Below, one piece after another: positions 63,252-64,000 of a DNA stretch of 64,000 nucleotides (position 1 is the stretch's first letter; the number at the start of each line of letters is the position of its first letter). Origin of the DNA: Microscillaceae bacterium (GTDB lineage Bacteria; Bacteroidota; Bacteroidia; Cytophagales; Microscillaceae); the NCBI GenBank assembly GCA_003483885.1, contig DMXI01000470.1, positions 1 through 64,000 of the forward strand. Reading direction: 5' to 3'. The position numbers were made by a program, and so were the translations under genes. The notes beneath the pieces were generated by a model that was not told the origin of the DNA, did not search any database, and saw only the letters and a list, made by a program, of their open reading frames with translations.

Positions 63252-64000
63252 ATGTCAAAACTTGAAAGGTACGCCTCCATCATTTTTCTGGTTTTTGCCC
63301 TCCTCATACGTTTTCCCTTTGATTATTTCTTGTTTGATATTGCCCAGTCGTTTGCCGTACAAATTGCCCTGCTGTATTTGATAGCCGCCCTTTTGGTAGC
63401 TTTCTGGAAAAAATGGTGGTGGGTAGCAAGCAGTATCACCAGTAGCTTGATCGTGGCTACTTTGTTTATACATTGGCTGTGGCCAAACTATCCCAATGTG
63501 GCTAAAGGAACAACCACTTTCAAGGTAGCCCACTTCAACGTTTGGAAGAAAACCACTCAGCATCAAGAAGTGATTCGAGTGGCTAAAAACACTCAAGCCG
63601 ATGTCATTTCTTTTGAGGAGATTAATGGTCGTTGGTGGGAAGCACTATTAGAAGGTCTCCAGGAACCCTATCCATACTGGCACGTCATTACCCGAGAAGA
63701 CAATTTTGGCTTGGCTGTGTTTTCTAAATACCCGCTCAAAAGCACGGAAGTCAGGCATTTTAGCGATGTACCGAGTATCACTACCACTTTGGAGATGCCT
63801 TTTGGAGAAGTATATTGGATTTCGTCACATGTGTTGCCTCCCAAAAGCACTGAATGGTATCACAAACGTAATAAGGATTTAAACAGCATTGCCACCTATA
63901 TGGCTACCCAAAAAGGTTACAAATTGGCAGTGGGAGATTACAATACTGTCAGTTGGGCACCGGTGATACGCAAATTTAAAAAAACGGCTAATTTGAAGGA
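63252..64000 (+). CDS. Endonuclease/exonuclease/phosphatase family protein (3' truncated by window)
   Basis: Reads from ATG at 63252 without a stop to the end of the window (about 249 codons). Three TM helices (about 8-80, YFLFDIAQSF, LLYLIAALLVAFW, SSLIVATLFIHW) precede an EEP domain: KVAHFNVW, ADVISFEEIN with the metal-binding Glu, and later LAVGDYN with Asp-Tyr-Asn. The family cleaves phosphoesters (nuclease, phosphatase or sphingomyelinase-like); membrane-bound members are common in Bacteroidota. The catalytic His is beyond the window end. Confidence 0.8.
   Translation, partial: MSKLERYASIIFLVFALLIRFPFDYFLFDIAQSFAVQIALLYLIAALLVAFWKKWWWVASSITSSLIVATLFIHWLWPNYPNVAKGTTTFKVAHFNVWKKTTQHQEVIRVAKNTQADVISFEEINGRWWEALLEGLQEPYPYWHVITREDNFGLAVFSKYPLKSTEVRHFSDVPSITTTLEMPFGEVYWISSHVLPPKSTEWYHKRNKDLNSIATYMATQKGYKLAVGDYNTVSWAPVIRKFKKTANLK

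Noticed and set aside
1..64000. tRNA or rRNA genes
   Set aside because: No cloverleaf-like or conserved T-loop sequence such as GGTTCGAATCC was recognised while reading both strands; absence cannot be proven without a tRNA scan.

Overview
The window looks like a chromosomal segment of a Bacteroidota species, probably a marine Cytophagales bacterium of the Microscilla type. That placement is an inference from several signs. There is an RprXY-type two-component pair, a set of LytS-like kinases, and a paired Bacteroidota-specific exported family often labelled asparagine synthetase B. Several genes carry -7 boxes matching TAnnTTTG, and the dispersed palindromic and 7-nt periodic intergenic repeats fit the phylum. 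No tRNA, rRNA, CRISPR array, prophage or integrase was seen.

Layout. 0-7 kb: small exported proteins (a lipoprotein, an FG-GAP/VCBS protein, a PDZ-hydrolase fusion, an NTF2-like protein, a LolA-fold-like protein), then an SDR oxidoreductase and a GNAT acetyltransferase. 7-14 kb: a membrane protein, the RprY/RprX-like regulator and kinase, a stand-alone receiver, mnmG with a folded-looking leader, and a NuiA-type nuclease inhibitor homologue. 14-28.4 kb: a minus-strand surface-glycan locus, mostly more AT-rich than its flanks. It holds WecE- and WecD-type enzymes for dTDP-Fuc4NAc, two ArnC/GtrB-type polyprenyl-phosphate glycosyltransferases, an ArnE-like small flippase, and three large GT-C-like membrane proteins. 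It also holds a tightly packed five-gene tailoring cassette (PhyH dioxygenase, WbqC, methyltransferase, NeuD-like acetyltransferase, glycosidase-like propeller). A decayed second wecE fragment lies directly upstream of the first GT-C-like gene. 28.5-32.7 kb: HtrA/DegP protease, DUF3817 protein, SUI1/YciH factor, alpha/beta hydrolase and a carrier-protein-like protein. 33-40.5 kb: an Omp85-type barrel and a complete RND tripartite exporter (TolC, adaptor, pump) whose spacers are filled with heptad repeats. 40.7-47.8 kb: tandem LytS-like kinases with a candidate LytTR-type operator, two related STAS-like proteins, YwbE, a GlxA-type regulator, a DinB-like protein and an esterase. 47.9-49.3 kb: a RAYT transposase enclosed by REP palindromes. 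49.4-58.5 kb: menD, an NtrC/NtrY-like system and a large PAS hybrid kinase. 58.7-64 kb: tandem paralogues of the asparagine synthetase B-labelled family, a MacB/FtsX-type permease and a truncated endonuclease/exonuclease/phosphatase protein.

How the genes work together. The glycan locus reads as a system in which a dTDP-amino sugar is made in the cytoplasm, loaded onto a polyprenyl phosphate by the GT2 enzymes, flipped by the small SMR-like protein, and transferred outside the membrane by the GT-C-like proteins. This is the same logic as Arn or Gtr modification systems, here with a larger and unfamiliar set of tailoring enzymes. Two mobile or repeat systems stand out: the RAYT/REP cluster, and a family of 7-nt periodic tracts that occupies at least seven intergenic sites. 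Duplicated gene pairs are frequent in the window (GT-C-like, GT2, LytS, STAS-like and the exported pair).
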